Shown: positions 8,179-15,943, counted from the first letter of the stretch. The stretch: DNA of 40,994 bases from UBA9715 sp045614225 (GCA_045614225.1 JAZLCO010000032.1:1-40994), one strand, 5' to 3'. Made by a program: numbers and translations. Notes: generated by a model not told the origin, from the letters alone.

Positions 8179-8727
8179 TTACTTCACCGGCACGACAACG
8201 ACGTGTCTTGCTGTTCCCTCACCTTCGGATGCCGTATCAACACGAGCATCATCCCTAAGAGCAACATGGATAATGCGGCGCTCGTACGGGGTCATAGGAC
8301 GAAGCTTCACGCTACGACCCTGCGATGCTGCCTTGTTGGCAGATGAGCGTGCAAGGGACTCAAGCTTCTGACGCTGGCGATTCTTGTAACCCTCGACATC
8401 GATGATGACAGGGAACCTGAATCCAATCTTGCGAACCGTGATAGCAGAGATGATGAACTGAAGCGCGTCAAGCGTCTTACCATGGCGACCAATCAGAACA
8501 GCCAGATCATCGCCGGTGATATCGAGGATGAGTTCTCCTTCATCACCTTCATATTCGTCGATGGTTACTTCACCGACGTTGAAATACTTAAGAACGTCTT
8601 TCAAAGCAGCAATAGCAGTATCGGCAATATTGTCGAGTTCTTCATCGGTGAGGGCTGTAGGATCGTCTTCAACGACTTCTACTTCCTCGACCTCTTCCTC
8701 AATGAACTCTTCAATTTCCTCAGACAT
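8179..8727 (-). CDS. jag: Jag/KhpB-family RNA-binding protein (KH + R3H)
   Basis: RNA-binding protein encoded next to yidC in most Gram-positives, linked in other species to cell elongation and sRNA-like regulation with KhpA. 182 aa. The first ~30 residues are almost pure Glu/Asp/Val/Ile (EEIEEFIEEEVEEVEVVEDD) and replace the usual Jag_N domain. The KH domain has LIGRHGKTLDALQFI (GxxG as GRHG). The C-terminal R3H-like part has TPYERRIIHVALRDD. The ATG start has GGAGA six bases upstream. It follows yidC by only 60 bp, so the two are probably cotranscribed, and the operon ends at the hairpin at 8131-8150. Confidence 0.92.
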   Translation of the reverse strand: MSEEIEEFIEEEVEEVEVVEDDPTALTDEELDNIADTAIAALKDVLKYFNVGEVTIDEYEGDEGELILDITGDDLAVLIGRHGKTLDALQFIISAITVRKIGFRFPVIIDVEGYKNRQRQKLESLARSSANKAASQGRSVKLRPMTPYERRIIHVALRDDARVDTASEGEGTARHVVVVPVK

Positions 8728-8770
8728 TTCGTCTCCTTATCTATATAGATAGTCCACCAATATTGAAGCT

Positions 8771-8786
8771 AGTTTCACGTGAAACA
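8771..8786. promoter_or_regulatory. parS centromere site 3 (one mismatch)
   Basis: AGTTTCACGTGAAACA matches the 16-bp parS consensus at 15 of 16 positions; the mismatch is at the outermost base. It lies in the 60-bp gap between yidC and jag, about 4.6 kb left of the origin. Confidence 0.88.
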
Positions 8787-8787
8787 A

Positions 8788-9594
8788 TTAGCGTTTCTTG
8801 GTGGGACGCTTCTTCTTGGTCTTGCGCTCGACCTCAACCTTGACGGGCTTGATTTCGATCTGAGCGTTTTCTTCAGCAGCAGCCTTGTTCTTGAGGTGAC
8901 GCATGTACACCTGCTGGGTGATGGTTGCGATAATGCCGGAAACACCCCAGAACAAAAGAACGCCAGCGGGGGAGCTCCAACTAACGAAGAGCATCATGAC
9001 GCCCATGATGATCGACATCATGTACATCTGATTGCGCTGCTGGCTGTCTTGGTTGTCGCGCTGCTGAAGCAACATCGGCAAGAACGTAGCGCCAACGAAG
9101 ATGATGATGAGGATGCCGTAGGGGACGAATGCCGCAATGCCGTTCTCCATAACCTCGGACGGCGTGGCAGTCAGACTCGGGATGATGTTGTAGAACGTAA
9201 AAGTTCCCTCATAATCCGGCAGCCAGTCCTGAATGTTCCTGAGCACCTGGAAGAGTGCGATGAAGATGGGCATCTGGATGAGCATCGGAACGCAACTTGC
9301 AAGAGGGTTGAACTTGGCCTCAGCGTAAAGCCTTTGGGTCTCCTCGTTCATCCTTACCGGATCATCCGAATACTTTGCTTGGATTTCCTTGAGAAGAGGT
9401 TGAACCTTCTGCATCTGGAAGCTCGACCTCGTCTGTCCAAGCATCAAGGGCATGAGCAACAACCTGAACACGATTGTGAACAGGATGATTGCCAAACCCC
9501 AGTCCTGGGCAAGGAAGTAGAATTTCTCTACTAACCAGGCGATAGCCCACAATATCGCCTCCCATACACCATTAATCTGACCAATTTCCGCCAT
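8788..9594 (-). CDS. yidC: Membrane protein insertase YidC/Oxa1
   Basis: Inserts and folds membrane proteins, with or without SecYEG. 268 aa, the Gram-positive Oxa1 type without the large periplasmic domain. The groove arginine is in TIVFRLLLMPLML. The hallmark FNPLASCVPMLIQMPIFIAL segment follows, with further spans near FVPYGILIIIFVGATFLPML, MMSIIMGVMMLFVSW and SPAGVLLFWGVSGI. The C-terminal tail is strongly basic (KKKRPTKKR), as expected for ribosome contact. No signal-peptide lipobox is seen at the N-terminus. The ATG has AAGGAAGG upstream. Part of rpmH-rnpA-yidD-yidC-jag. Confidence 0.95.
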   Translation of the reverse strand: MAEIGQINGVWEAILWAIAWLVEKFYFLAQDWGLAIILFTIVFRLLLMPLMLGQTRSSFQMQKVQPLLKEIQAKYSDDPVRMNEETQRLYAEAKFNPLASCVPMLIQMPIFIALFQVLRNIQDWLPDYEGTFTFYNIIPSLTATPSEVMENGIAAFVPYGILIIIFVGATFLPMLLQQRDNQDSQQRNQMYMMSIIMGVMMLFVSWSSPAGVLLFWGVSGIIATITQQVYMRHLKNKAAAEENAQIEIKPVKVEVERKTKKKRPTKKR

Positions 9595-9639
9595 GTACCT
9601 TCCTTTCTCTATACCAAAGAAGTCCTGTTACTATCCTTT

Positions 9640-9876
9640 TCATGGGACTGGATCGTAACCGTGAGGACCTCCCGGACGGCAACGTGCAATGCGCTTGGCT
9701 GTTAGTTTGAACGCTTTCCAAAACCCGTATTTCTGGAATGCTTCGAGCCCATAATGAGAACAAGTTGGCTCGAACCGGCAACAGCCAGCCAGATGGGGGG
9801 ATATGGCAAATTGATAAAAGCGGATGACCCATATTGCTATGAGTGAAAGGATGCTCTTTTTGCCCTCGGTGTTCAC
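9640..9876 (-). CDS. yidD: Membrane protein insertion efficiency factor YidD
   Basis: Small protein thought to assist YidC-dependent membrane insertion. 78 aa with a GTG start; GGAG lies five bases upstream, inside the 10-nt gap after rnpA. The family signature GCCRFEPTCSHY is present, followed by the amphipathic GFWKAFKLTAKRIARCRPGGPHGYDPVP end. Position between rnpA and yidC is conserved. Confidence 0.95.
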   Translation of the reverse strand: MNTEGKKSILSLIAIWVIRFYQFAISPHLAGCCRFEPTCSHYGLEAFQKYGFWKAFKLTAKRIARCRPGGPHGYDPVP

Positions 9877-9886
9877 GTATGCTCCG

Positions 9887-10219
9887 TTACTGGAGTATTT
9901 TCTCTTTAACCAGCGCTTTTCTTAAATTCGAAAGCATCGTCTCATAATCAGCTTCCGAAACGTTGGAACGGGCGAGGAAAATAACGTCATAACCTGGAAA
10001 TGGGCCGTTCAGATCTCTGCATAAAGCGCGCATCCGGCGTTTAGCCCTGTTGCGCCATACCGCATTCCCGAGTTTTTTCCCTGCAATAAAAGCAACACGA
10101 CCACGAAGGTCGTGCTGTTTCTCGTTCCTCTTGATTATCACCATCACGTCTGGCGTTTTAACACGCCTACCCTCTGAAAAGAGGATTGAAATATCAGAGC
10201 TGGACTTTATGGTATCCAA
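9887..10219 (-). CDS. rnpA: Ribonuclease P protein component
   Basis: Basic protein subunit of RNase P, which matures the 5' end of tRNAs. The RNR signature appears as WRNRAKRRMRALCRD, preceded by RVAFIAGKKLGNAV. The open frame continues upstream across rpmH, but that part is a shadow of rpmH. The first start candidate after the rpmH stop that gives a normal N-terminus (LDTIKSSSDISILFSEGRRV) is a TTG at 10217-10219, giving 110 aa. It has no clear Shine-Dalgarno, so translation coupled to rpmH 11 nt upstream is likely. The exact start is uncertain; the protein itself is not. Confidence 0.9.
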   Translation of the reverse strand: MDTIKSSSDISILFSEGRRVKTPDVMVIIKRNEKQHDLRGRVAFIAGKKLGNAVWRNRAKRRMRALCRDLNGPFPGYDVIFLARSNVSEADYETMLSNLRKALVKEKILQ

Positions 10220-10230
10220 CGTTAGAGATG

Positions 10231-10365
10231 CTAGACGGTAAGGCGCTTGCGACCCTTGGCACGACGACGTGCGAGTACGGCACGGCCGCCCTTGGTCGCC
10301 ATACGGGCACGGAAACCATGGCACTTTGCGCGCTTGCGCTTATTCGGTTGGTAGGTGCGCTTCAT
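10231..10365 (-). CDS. rpmH: 50S ribosomal protein L34
   Basis: Small basic ribosomal protein, 44 aa. Translation of the minus strand gives MKRTYQPNKRKRAKCHGF..., then ...ARRRAKGRKRLTV, the near-invariant L34 sequence. It starts with ATG after GAAAGGG. It is the first gene of the rpmH-rnpA-yidD-yidC-jag unit and is headed by a very good promoter at 10406-10433. Confidence 0.98.
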   Translation of the reverse strand: MKRTYQPNKRKRAKCHGFRARMATKGGRAVLARRRAKGRKRLTV

Positions 10366-10405
10366 AGCAAAACCCTTTCAAACTGTGTTTTAGAGCAACC
10401 ATGAA

Positions 10406-10433
10406 ATTATATATCGGTGAATTCGCCAGTCAA
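10406..10433 (-). promoter_or_regulatory. strong sigma-A-type promoter of rpmH
   Basis: Minus strand: TTGACT (10428-10433) - 16 bp - TATAAT (10406-10411), about 40 bases upstream of the rpmH start codon. This is the best consensus promoter in the window. Confidence 0.88.
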
Positions 10434-10741
10434 CAAATAACACACGTGTTCAAAACCTCTATACAACTCTCACCTTGGGTTTTGTCCTGACCACAATAAA
10501 ATGTGGGGGAGTATGATAAACATACAATCTGTTGTTGATTCGGTTATCTTTGAGATCGGAAAACAGCAGGGTAGAGAACGATCTATTTATCTTTTCAATA
10601 ATTCTTTTATATAAGAAATTAAGAATTGTAGTTGTAATAAAGACAGTTGAATTGGGGAATAAAAGCAAATTTCCTGCTCAATGACGTATTTTCCCTTCTT
10701 CGGGATGGTTGAAAACTCCCTTCTTTCTCAACGTGTAAAAA

Positions 10742-10765
10742 ACTGGGGACAAACTTGTCCCCAGT
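10742..10765 (-). terminator. rho-independent terminator of dnaA
   Basis: An 11-bp perfect inverted repeat (10742-10752 with 10755-10765), CTGGGGACA type. On the minus strand it is followed by a run of six T residues. It lies about 60 bp after the dnaA stop. Confidence 0.88.
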
Positions 10766-10808
10766 AATTCATAGGTTTTCGAACATCCATCAAACGGTTT
10801 CTACACGC

Positions 10809-10817
10809 TTTTCCACA
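10809..10817 (+). promoter_or_regulatory. DnaA-box-like sequence 3' of dnaA
   Basis: TTTTCCACA matches the DnaA box TTATCCACA at 8 of 9 positions. It sits just after the dnaA stop, so box-like sequences flank dnaA on both sides. Confidence 0.5.
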
Positions 10818-10826
10818 GCGGTGGTT

Positions 10827-12314
10827 CTACATTTCCTTAATCTTTCGCTTGATGTTCTCTATCTCTTCTCTCAGCTCTCTGTTCTCCTTGAGCTTCTCCT
10901 CGACGTTGGTGACCGAATACATGATGGTCGTGTGATCTCTGCCGCCAAAGCTTTTCGCAATGTAGTTGTAGGGGAGATCGAGCATTTGCCTGGATAGATA
11001 AATGGCAATCTGACGTGCATATACGATCTTTCTCGATCTTTTTTGACCGATGAGTTCGGAATGGGGGACATCGTAGTAGAGCTCAACCTGTTTTTGAATA
11101 TCAGCAATGTTGAGCTTCTTCATCGCTCCGCCGGAGAAATGGTCCTCAAGAAGGTGTTTCACATCATCGACCGTCAGAGTTTCCGATCCGAAAGCGTTCA
11201 TGTGATATATGACTTTGGTAACTGCGCTCTTGAGTTCCCGGATGTTGGAACTCGAGTTTTCAGCAATGTACAGCTCGATTTCCTCTGGAATATCGAAATT
11301 AGGCTGATCGCCGGTCATACGGTATTCCTCGACGAAACTTTTTATTATTCCAAGCTTTGTTTCCACTTCAGGAGGCTGGATATCGAACGTACCGCCGCTG
11401 TTGAACCTGCTCTGATAACGTTCGTCCATCGTGATGTTCTTAGGAGCTCGGTCTGCGGAGAGGACAACCTGCTTACCCTCATCGACCATCTTGTTGAAAA
11501 TCTGGAACACGATGTCGAGTGTCTGCTCTTTACCTTGAAGGTACTGAATATCGTCGATGAGCAGCACATCTGCTTCTTGATAATAGTCCTTGAAAGTCCG
11601 GTAACTCGTCTTCTCCTTGTCATGCGTGACAGTTGCATCGACATAACCGCTCAGGAAGTCGGCTGAATCAACGTAAACCGTGCGCAGTTCCGGTCTCGTT
11701 TCGTTGACATAGTTTTGGATAGCGCGCATAAGGTGGGTTTTCCCCAAACCTGATTTTCCGTAGATGAAGAGTGGATTGAGAATTGATCGACCCGGCTCCT
11801 CTGCTACAGCGACCGACATCGAATATGCCATACGATTTGATTCGCCGATAACGAAGTTTTCGAACGTCAGCGTGGAGGTGGGGTTGAAGGGTTGGCTAAC
11901 TTTCGGTTCGCTTTTAATAACCTGTTCATCAAGCTTTTCGACCAGCTTAGATGCTTGAGGTTGAGCATGATCCTCTTCAGCTACGTCTTGACGTGCCGGT
12001 TCGAGTGGCTGCTGAGTGATGGCAGGAGCAGCTGATTCCCTGTTTGCCTCCTGATTTACGTCCACTTCGATTTCGATCACATAGTCGACACCATGCATTT
12101 CCTTGAGCGCTTTATGCATGTAATCGACGTAATGGCGCTCTATCCATGTCTTGATGAAGTCGTTATCTGCAGTGAGAAGCAGGTAATCCTCGCTCATCAC
12201 TTGCGGCACAATACGTGAAAAGAAGGCGTTCATCTGGGAAGTGTTGATGGTCGGGTCCTCTTTGATTCGACTGCGGATTTCCGCCCATTCCCTATCGATT
12301 TCTTCACTTTTCAT
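10827..12314 (-). CDS. dnaA: Chromosomal replication initiator DnaA
   Basis: Initiator ATPase that binds DnaA boxes and melts oriC. 495 aa. Domain I is at 1-85, and a variable Gln/Glu/Pro-rich linker at about 90-145. The AAA+ module begins at TFENFVIGESN, with Walker A GKSGLGKT (186-193) and Walker B LLIDD (251-255). The C-terminal DNA-binding signature reads KSFGGRDHTTIMY. A TTG at 12326 is also in frame, but the GGAG it contains (12321-12324) is exactly the Shine-Dalgarno for the ATG at 12314. Two identical TGTGGAAAA boxes flank the probable -10 box upstream, so self-repression is likely. dnaA points away from dnaN, and a GHKL-wHTH gene lies between it and the origin. Confidence 0.97.
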   Translation of the reverse strand: MKSEEIDREWAEIRSRIKEDPTINTSQMNAFFSRIVPQVMSEDYLLLTADNDFIKTWIERHYVDYMHKALKEMHGVDYVIEIEVDVNQEANRESAAPAITQQPLEPARQDVAEEDHAQPQASKLVEKLDEQVIKSEPKVSQPFNPTSTLTFENFVIGESNRMAYSMSVAVAEEPGRSILNPLFIYGKSGLGKTHLMRAIQNYVNETRPELRTVYVDSADFLSGYVDATVTHDKEKTSYRTFKDYYQEADVLLIDDIQYLQGKEQTLDIVFQIFNKMVDEGKQVVLSADRAPKNITMDERYQSRFNSGGTFDIQPPEVETKLGIIKSFVEEYRMTGDQPNFDIPEEIELYIAENSSSNIRELKSAVTKVIYHMNAFGSETLTVDDVKHLLEDHFSGGAMKKLNIADIQKQVELYYDVPHSELIGQKRSRKIVYARQIAIYLSRQMLDLPYNYIAKSFGGRDHTTIMYSVTNVEEKLKENRELREEIENIKRKIKEM

Positions 12315-12352
12315 TATGTTCTCCAAGCATGCGTACTTGAGGTCTTCGCTAA

Positions 12353-12395
12353 TGTGGAAAACCAGTATAACGGAACGAATTAGAAATGTGGAAAA
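12353..12395 (-). promoter_or_regulatory. dnaA promoter region with two identical DnaA boxes
   Basis: Two copies of the 12-mer AATGTGGAAAAC, 34 bp apart, each contain TGTGGAAAA (12353-12361 and 12387-12395; 8 of 9 to the consensus TGTGGATAA). Between them, on the minus strand, lies TATACT (12363-12368), a probable -10 box of dnaA. The second box touches the stop codon of the upstream gene. This fits DnaA autoregulation. Confidence 0.7.
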
Positions 12396-13202
12396 CTATA
12401 GAGAAGAGACCAACTGTCTTCCCAATTCAGTTAAAACACGCTTCTGGCCAGCTGTTTTCTCAACAAGGCCAGCTTCTTCGAGTTTCCTTAGCGTATTGTA
12501 GGTCGTCGAATTTGCATTGCCGGTAAGCTCAACCAGATCGGTGACTCCCAGAGCTCCTTCCGCTGCAATAATGGTGATAAATGTGCGCTCGCGTTCTGAA
12601 AGGGGAATTGTTGGCATGATTACAGCAGGTGATTGCTGACGGCTTTCTTTCGAAGGCTTCTTTTCGAGACTGATCGTTACAACAGCGCCTGAGACGATAT
12701 TGTCCTCGATGACAATTGAACCTTCGCGATCATCGAGATAGTCTTTCACAATAGGAAAACCCGAACCTACACCCCTGATGTAGTCTTTCATCGGCTCAAT
12801 TGCAGATGAAAAACCCGGTTGCTGAGCTTTTTCCTTTTCCTGGATGCCAGGACCCTGATCCGCAAATCGGATGGTGTTTCCGTCGTCGAGAATCGAAACG
12901 ACAATTTCCTTGAACCGCGCATGAATGAAATTTTCGGAAACCTCCCTGATCAGCGTGTAGGGAATCTTTCCACCTGCCAAGTGGGATTGCTCGTAGATCG
13001 TCGTAGTCAAATGTTCGATGAACTCGTTTGTAGCTGCTGGTTCCACTTTCGTGATGCGAGGTGCTGACTTCATATCGTCATAGAGAGCAACGCGAGCTAT
13101 CGCGTCGACGAATGAGAAATCGAATTCCTTCTCAGTCGAGTTAGGGGAATCTTGATATGTCGCATCATGAGGCATGTATGGAAGTATAAAGCTTCGTTTC
13201 AT
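12396..13202 (-). CDS. GHKL ATPase / winged-helix fusion protein of unknown role at the origin
   Basis: 268 aa. Residues about 55-180 form a histidine-kinase/anti-sigma-type ATP-binding fold. The N-box is REVSENFIHA (Glu87, Asn91), the G1 box DQGPGI (115-120) and the G2 box GVGSGFPIV (144-152). Residues about 201-265 look like a winged helix: SERERTFITIIAAEGALGVTDLVELTG, then STTYNTLRKLEEAGLVEKT and a basic wing. No phospho-acceptor His domain and no membrane segment are seen, so this is not a sensor kinase. The layout recalls predicted regulators that join an RsbW-like ATPase to a DNA-binding domain. It lies between dnaA and oriC on the dnaA strand, 81 bp before dnaA. A role in dnaA expression or initiation is inferred from place only. 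The ATG has a weak Shine-Dalgarno (GAAAG). Confidence 0.85.
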   Translation of the reverse strand: MKRSFILPYMPHDATYQDSPNSTEKEFDFSFVDAIARVALYDDMKSAPRITKVEPAATNEFIEHLTTTIYEQSHLAGGKIPYTLIREVSENFIHARFKEIVVSILDDGNTIRFADQGPGIQEKEKAQQPGFSSAIEPMKDYIRGVGSGFPIVKDYLDDREGSIVIEDNIVSGAVVTISLEKKPSKESRQQSPAVIMPTIPLSERERTFITIIAAEGALGVTDLVELTGNANSTTYNTLRKLEEAGLVEKTAGQKRVLTELGRQLVSSL

Positions 13203-13737
13203 CTTTCAAAATAGTTCAATGAAAGAGAAAGCCAATTTGATGTGGGGTATTCATAGTTATCCCCAAATTTTTCAAAAAAAGTGGAAAACGATGAAAAATC
13301 GTGAATCGATTTATCTGGATAAAGTCAAAAACTGTTGAAATCCATTATGAACAAAGTTAATGAATCAGTCATTTTCGAACATCGCTCGTCTCTGACAAGG
13401 GATTTGTCCCATTTGCTCCGATTGAGCAAAATTTTTATTTAAATTTTTTCTGAAGCGCTTAAAACCGTTTTGCAAAACCCCAGTTCAGAATTATAAGACT
13501 GATATGATAATTAACAAAATCGCAGGTAATCGCAGCGGGTGAATTAAAGAAAGAAAGAACTTGACAAATCCCGTGAAAAAGGGATTTCCACAATGTGAAT
13601 CAGGTAAAACGGCAGTTATCCACCTTTTCCACTGATTTCAACCGAACAAAGGTTTTTCCCTTTCAACGTTTTCAAGAAAAATGGAAAAATCGTTTGGCTA
13701 TATAATGTGAAAACACCGCATTCAAGGAGACGAAACC
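13203..13737. other. oriC: putative replication origin oriC
   Basis: 535 bp without a gene, markedly AT-rich, between the divergent GHKL-wHTH/dnaA pair and dnaN. DnaA-box-like 9-mers at 8 of 9 are TTATCCCCA (13257-13265), TCTGGATAA (13314-13322) and TTATCCACC (13616-13624). Weaker ones are TTTTCCACT (13625-13633) and ATTTCCACA near 13584. A run of 22 A/T bases (13428-13449) is a candidate unwinding element. Gene orientation switches here. An inverted 10-mer, GGGATTTGTC (13399-13408) and GACAAATCCC (13563-13572), brackets the A/T run on its right. Confidence 0.82.
13701..13706 (+). promoter_or_regulatory. -10 element of dnaN
   Basis: A perfect TATAAT 32 bp upstream of the dnaN ATG, preceded by GGCTA. 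No clear -35 at 17 bp. AAGGAGA (13724-13730) is the ribosome binding site, 7 nt before the ATG. Confidence 0.6.
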
Positions 13738-14829
13738 ATGAGATTCAGCATCAATCAATCTGAGTTGCTCAACGCTTTGTCAATCGTGCAAAAGGGCGTG
13801 TCTGCCCGATCGACCCTCCCAGTGCTCGCCGGCATTTATGTCGAAGCAACTGGCGATCAAGTGACGTTCCAGACGACGAACCTCGAGTTGTCCATCCAAT
13901 ACACTTCGACGGCTCTTGTGGAAGAAGAGGGTAGGGCGGTCTTCCCCGGAAAGTTGATTGTCGATATCGTCAAGAACCTTCCTGATGCAGCGGTCCATAT
14001 CGAGGCAACCGAAATGGACAGCGTTGTGACCTGCGAATCTTCCTCTTTCTCCATCAAATGCTTGAATCCCGCAGATTTCCCTGGTTTTCCGAAAGTTGCT
14101 GCTGAACAGCAGATCAAAATCCCGTTCGACACCTTCTCGAACATGGCCCGCAAGGTGTGCCGCGTCGTTTCCAAAGACGAAAGCCGTGCCATTCTGACAG
14201 GTGTGCTCATCTCTGCTGAAGATGGCATTCTCAAAATGGTTGCCACCGACTCGTATCGACTCGCTGTCACCGAAGCACCGCTTGCCGGGGCAGAGGAATT
14301 CAACGCGGTCATCGCCGGGTCTTTTGTTGCCGACCTTGCGAGCTTGCCTAAAACCGGTGACGACATCTCGTTTGCGCTGGCAGAAAACCAGATCATCGTC
14401 TCCTACCGCGACACAATGTTCGTCAACCGTCGCATCGAGGGTCGCTATCCCAACTACAAACAGCTCATTCCCGCATCGTATGAAACGCGTTGCATCGTGT
14501 CTAAATCCGCCTTCTCGTCTGCTGTAAGAAGGGCATCTTTGCTCGACCATTCAGGTTCCCAGGTGCGTTTCAGCATCAATGCGGCCAGTCAGACGATTCA
14601 GCTCACGACGGTTACCCAGGACGTCGGTTCGACTCAGGAAATCGTGAAAGCCCAGATAGAAGGCGCGGATGTGGAAATCGGCTTCAACAGTTACTACGTC
14701 AATGAAGGCCTTTCCGCGATCGATTCCGACGAAGTGGCGATAGAGATCCAATCCTCGCTCAAACCAGGCATTATCAAAGGTACGGGCGATGAGAACTATC
14801 TCTACCTCGTCATGCCCGTGAGGATTTAG
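13738..14829 (+). CDS. dnaN: DNA polymerase III beta subunit (sliding clamp)
   Basis: Ring-shaped processivity clamp that tethers the replicative polymerase to DNA. 363 aa, normal length. Family-typical segments are the start MRFSINQSELLNALSIVQKGV, RSTLPVLAGI, and GVLISAEDGILKMVATDSYRLA. The C-terminus YLVMPVRI is the conserved end that forms the peptide-binding pocket. It is the first gene of dnaN-recF-DUF721, reading rightward from the origin. An AAGGAGA ribosome site sets the ATG start. Confidence 0.97.
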   Translation: MRFSINQSELLNALSIVQKGVSARSTLPVLAGIYVEATGDQVTFQTTNLELSIQYTSTALVEEEGRAVFPGKLIVDIVKNLPDAAVHIEATEMDSVVTCESSSFSIKCLNPADFPGFPKVAAEQQIKIPFDTFSNMARKVCRVVSKDESRAILTGVLISAEDGILKMVATDSYRLAVTEAPLAGAEEFNAVIAGSFVADLASLPKTGDDISFALAENQIIVSYRDTMFVNRRIEGRYPNYKQLIPASYETRCIVSKSAFSSAVRRASLLDHSGSQVRFSINAASQTIQLTTVTQDVGSTQEIVKAQIEGADVEIGFNSYYVNEGLSAIDSDEVAIEIQSSLKPGIIKGTGDENYLYLVMPVRI

Positions 14830-14851
14830 ATTCAACCGTCGGGATGCAACA

Positions 14852-15943
14852 GTGGACCTGAAAATCGAGAAGCTCAAGCTCTCAAATTTCAGAAACTATG
14901 ACAGCTTCCTCCTCGAGGATGTTGGCACTCTTACGGTTTTCATCGGCGACAACGGGGTAGGGAAGACCAACATTCTCGAGGGAATTAACCTTCTCACGTC
15001 GTGCGAAACCTTGCGCCACGCCCAGATAAACCAGCTTGTTAAGGAAAACTGTACAGCTGCCAGGCTCGAAGCTTTTTTTACTGATGGAAACAGGAGCATC
15101 GATATAACGCTCGACTTGGAGCCTGGAAAAAAGAAATACCAGGTGAACGGCAAGGTTAAAAGCATTACCGATGTGAAGGGAACCTTGCCGGCGGTGTCGT
15201 TCACGCCAGACGATCTTGAGCTTGCAAAGAAAAGCTCATCTGTGAAAAGAAACGCGCTCGACGCTTTGGGAATGCAGCTTTCGAAGAGCTATCACGTGGT
15301 ATACCGCGATTTCGAGAAGGCATTGAGATACAAGAACCGGCTTCTAAAAGAAGAAGCGGCTCCTACGCTTGTGGAAAGCATCAACGACACGCTCGTGATT
15401 TGTGCATCTCAGCTGTACTGCTATCGTGTTTCCCTGTTCAAGCGCATCATTCCTCTTCTTGAAAACAACTACCGTGAGATTTCCCGTTCCGATGAAAGCC
15501 TCACCGCGACATACACGCCATCATGGACTGGTGCTCCTTCTGAAGAGGCTGATGTGGTGAGGGATGATGTGCGCGAAGACCTTCAACGAGCGTTGACCGA
15601 GCGTATGGAAGAGGAGTACATGCGCCGCAAGTCCGTCGTCGGTCCTCATACGGATGTCATAACCTTCAACTTGGCGAACAAGGATGCTTCGCATTTCGCG
15701 AGCCAAGGGCAACAGCGTTCGATCGTGCTTGCATGGAAGCTCGCCGAGGTTGAGCTGGTGAAACAAACTCTAGGAACAACACCCGTGCTTCTTCTTGACG
15801 ACGTCATGAGCGAGTTGGATGGTTCCCGTAGAGACAAACTCGTCGACTTCGTGACCGATGACATGCAGACGTTCATCACCGCGACCGACCTTTCGAGTTT
15901 CAATGAAAATCTTCTCGAGCGAGCTCGGGTGATCAGGTTATGA
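14852..15943 (+). CDS. recF: DNA replication and repair protein RecF
   Basis: SMC-like ATPase of the RecFOR gap-repair pathway that helps load RecA. 363 aa. Walker A is GDNGVGKTN (32-40), the signature motif ASQGQQRSIVLAWKLAEVEL, and Walker B PVLLLDDVMSELD. It starts with GTG, 22 bp after dnaN, with only a weak GGGA ribosome site. Its last four bases overlap the next gene (ATGA), so translation is coupled. Confidence 0.96.
   Translation: MDLKIEKLKLSNFRNYDSFLLEDVGTLTVFIGDNGVGKTNILEGINLLTSCETLRHAQINQLVKENCTAARLEAFFTDGNRSIDITLDLEPGKKKYQVNGKVKSITDVKGTLPAVSFTPDDLELAKKSSSVKRNALDALGMQLSKSYHVVYRDFEKALRYKNRLLKEEAAPTLVESINDTLVICASQLYCYRVSLFKRIIPLLENNYREISRSDESLTATYTPSWTGAPSEEADVVRDDVREDLQRALTERMEEEYMRRKSVVGPHTDVITFNLANKDASHFASQGQQRSIVLAWKLAEVELVKQTLGTTPVLLLDDVMSELDGSRRDKLVDFVTDDMQTFITATDLSSFNENLLERARVIRL

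Larger units (their letters stand above)
10366..10826. other. gene-free stretch between rpmH and dnaA
   Basis: 461 bp, AT-rich. It holds the rpmH promoter (10406-10433), the dnaA terminator (10742-10765) and one DnaA-box-like TTTTCCACA at 10809-10817. Nothing recognisable was found in 10440-10735, apart from short direct repeats of CCCTTCTT near 10693 and 10718. Confidence 0.7.

Noticed and set aside
8779..9534. Plus-strand 251-aa ORF opposite yidC
   Set aside because: Antisense of yidC; the composition (Asp/Glu/His runs) is the mirror of YidC codons and it has no signals of its own.
10220..10324. Upstream extension of rnpA to 10324
   Set aside because: It overlaps nearly all of rpmH in another frame and adds an N-terminus unlike RnpA.
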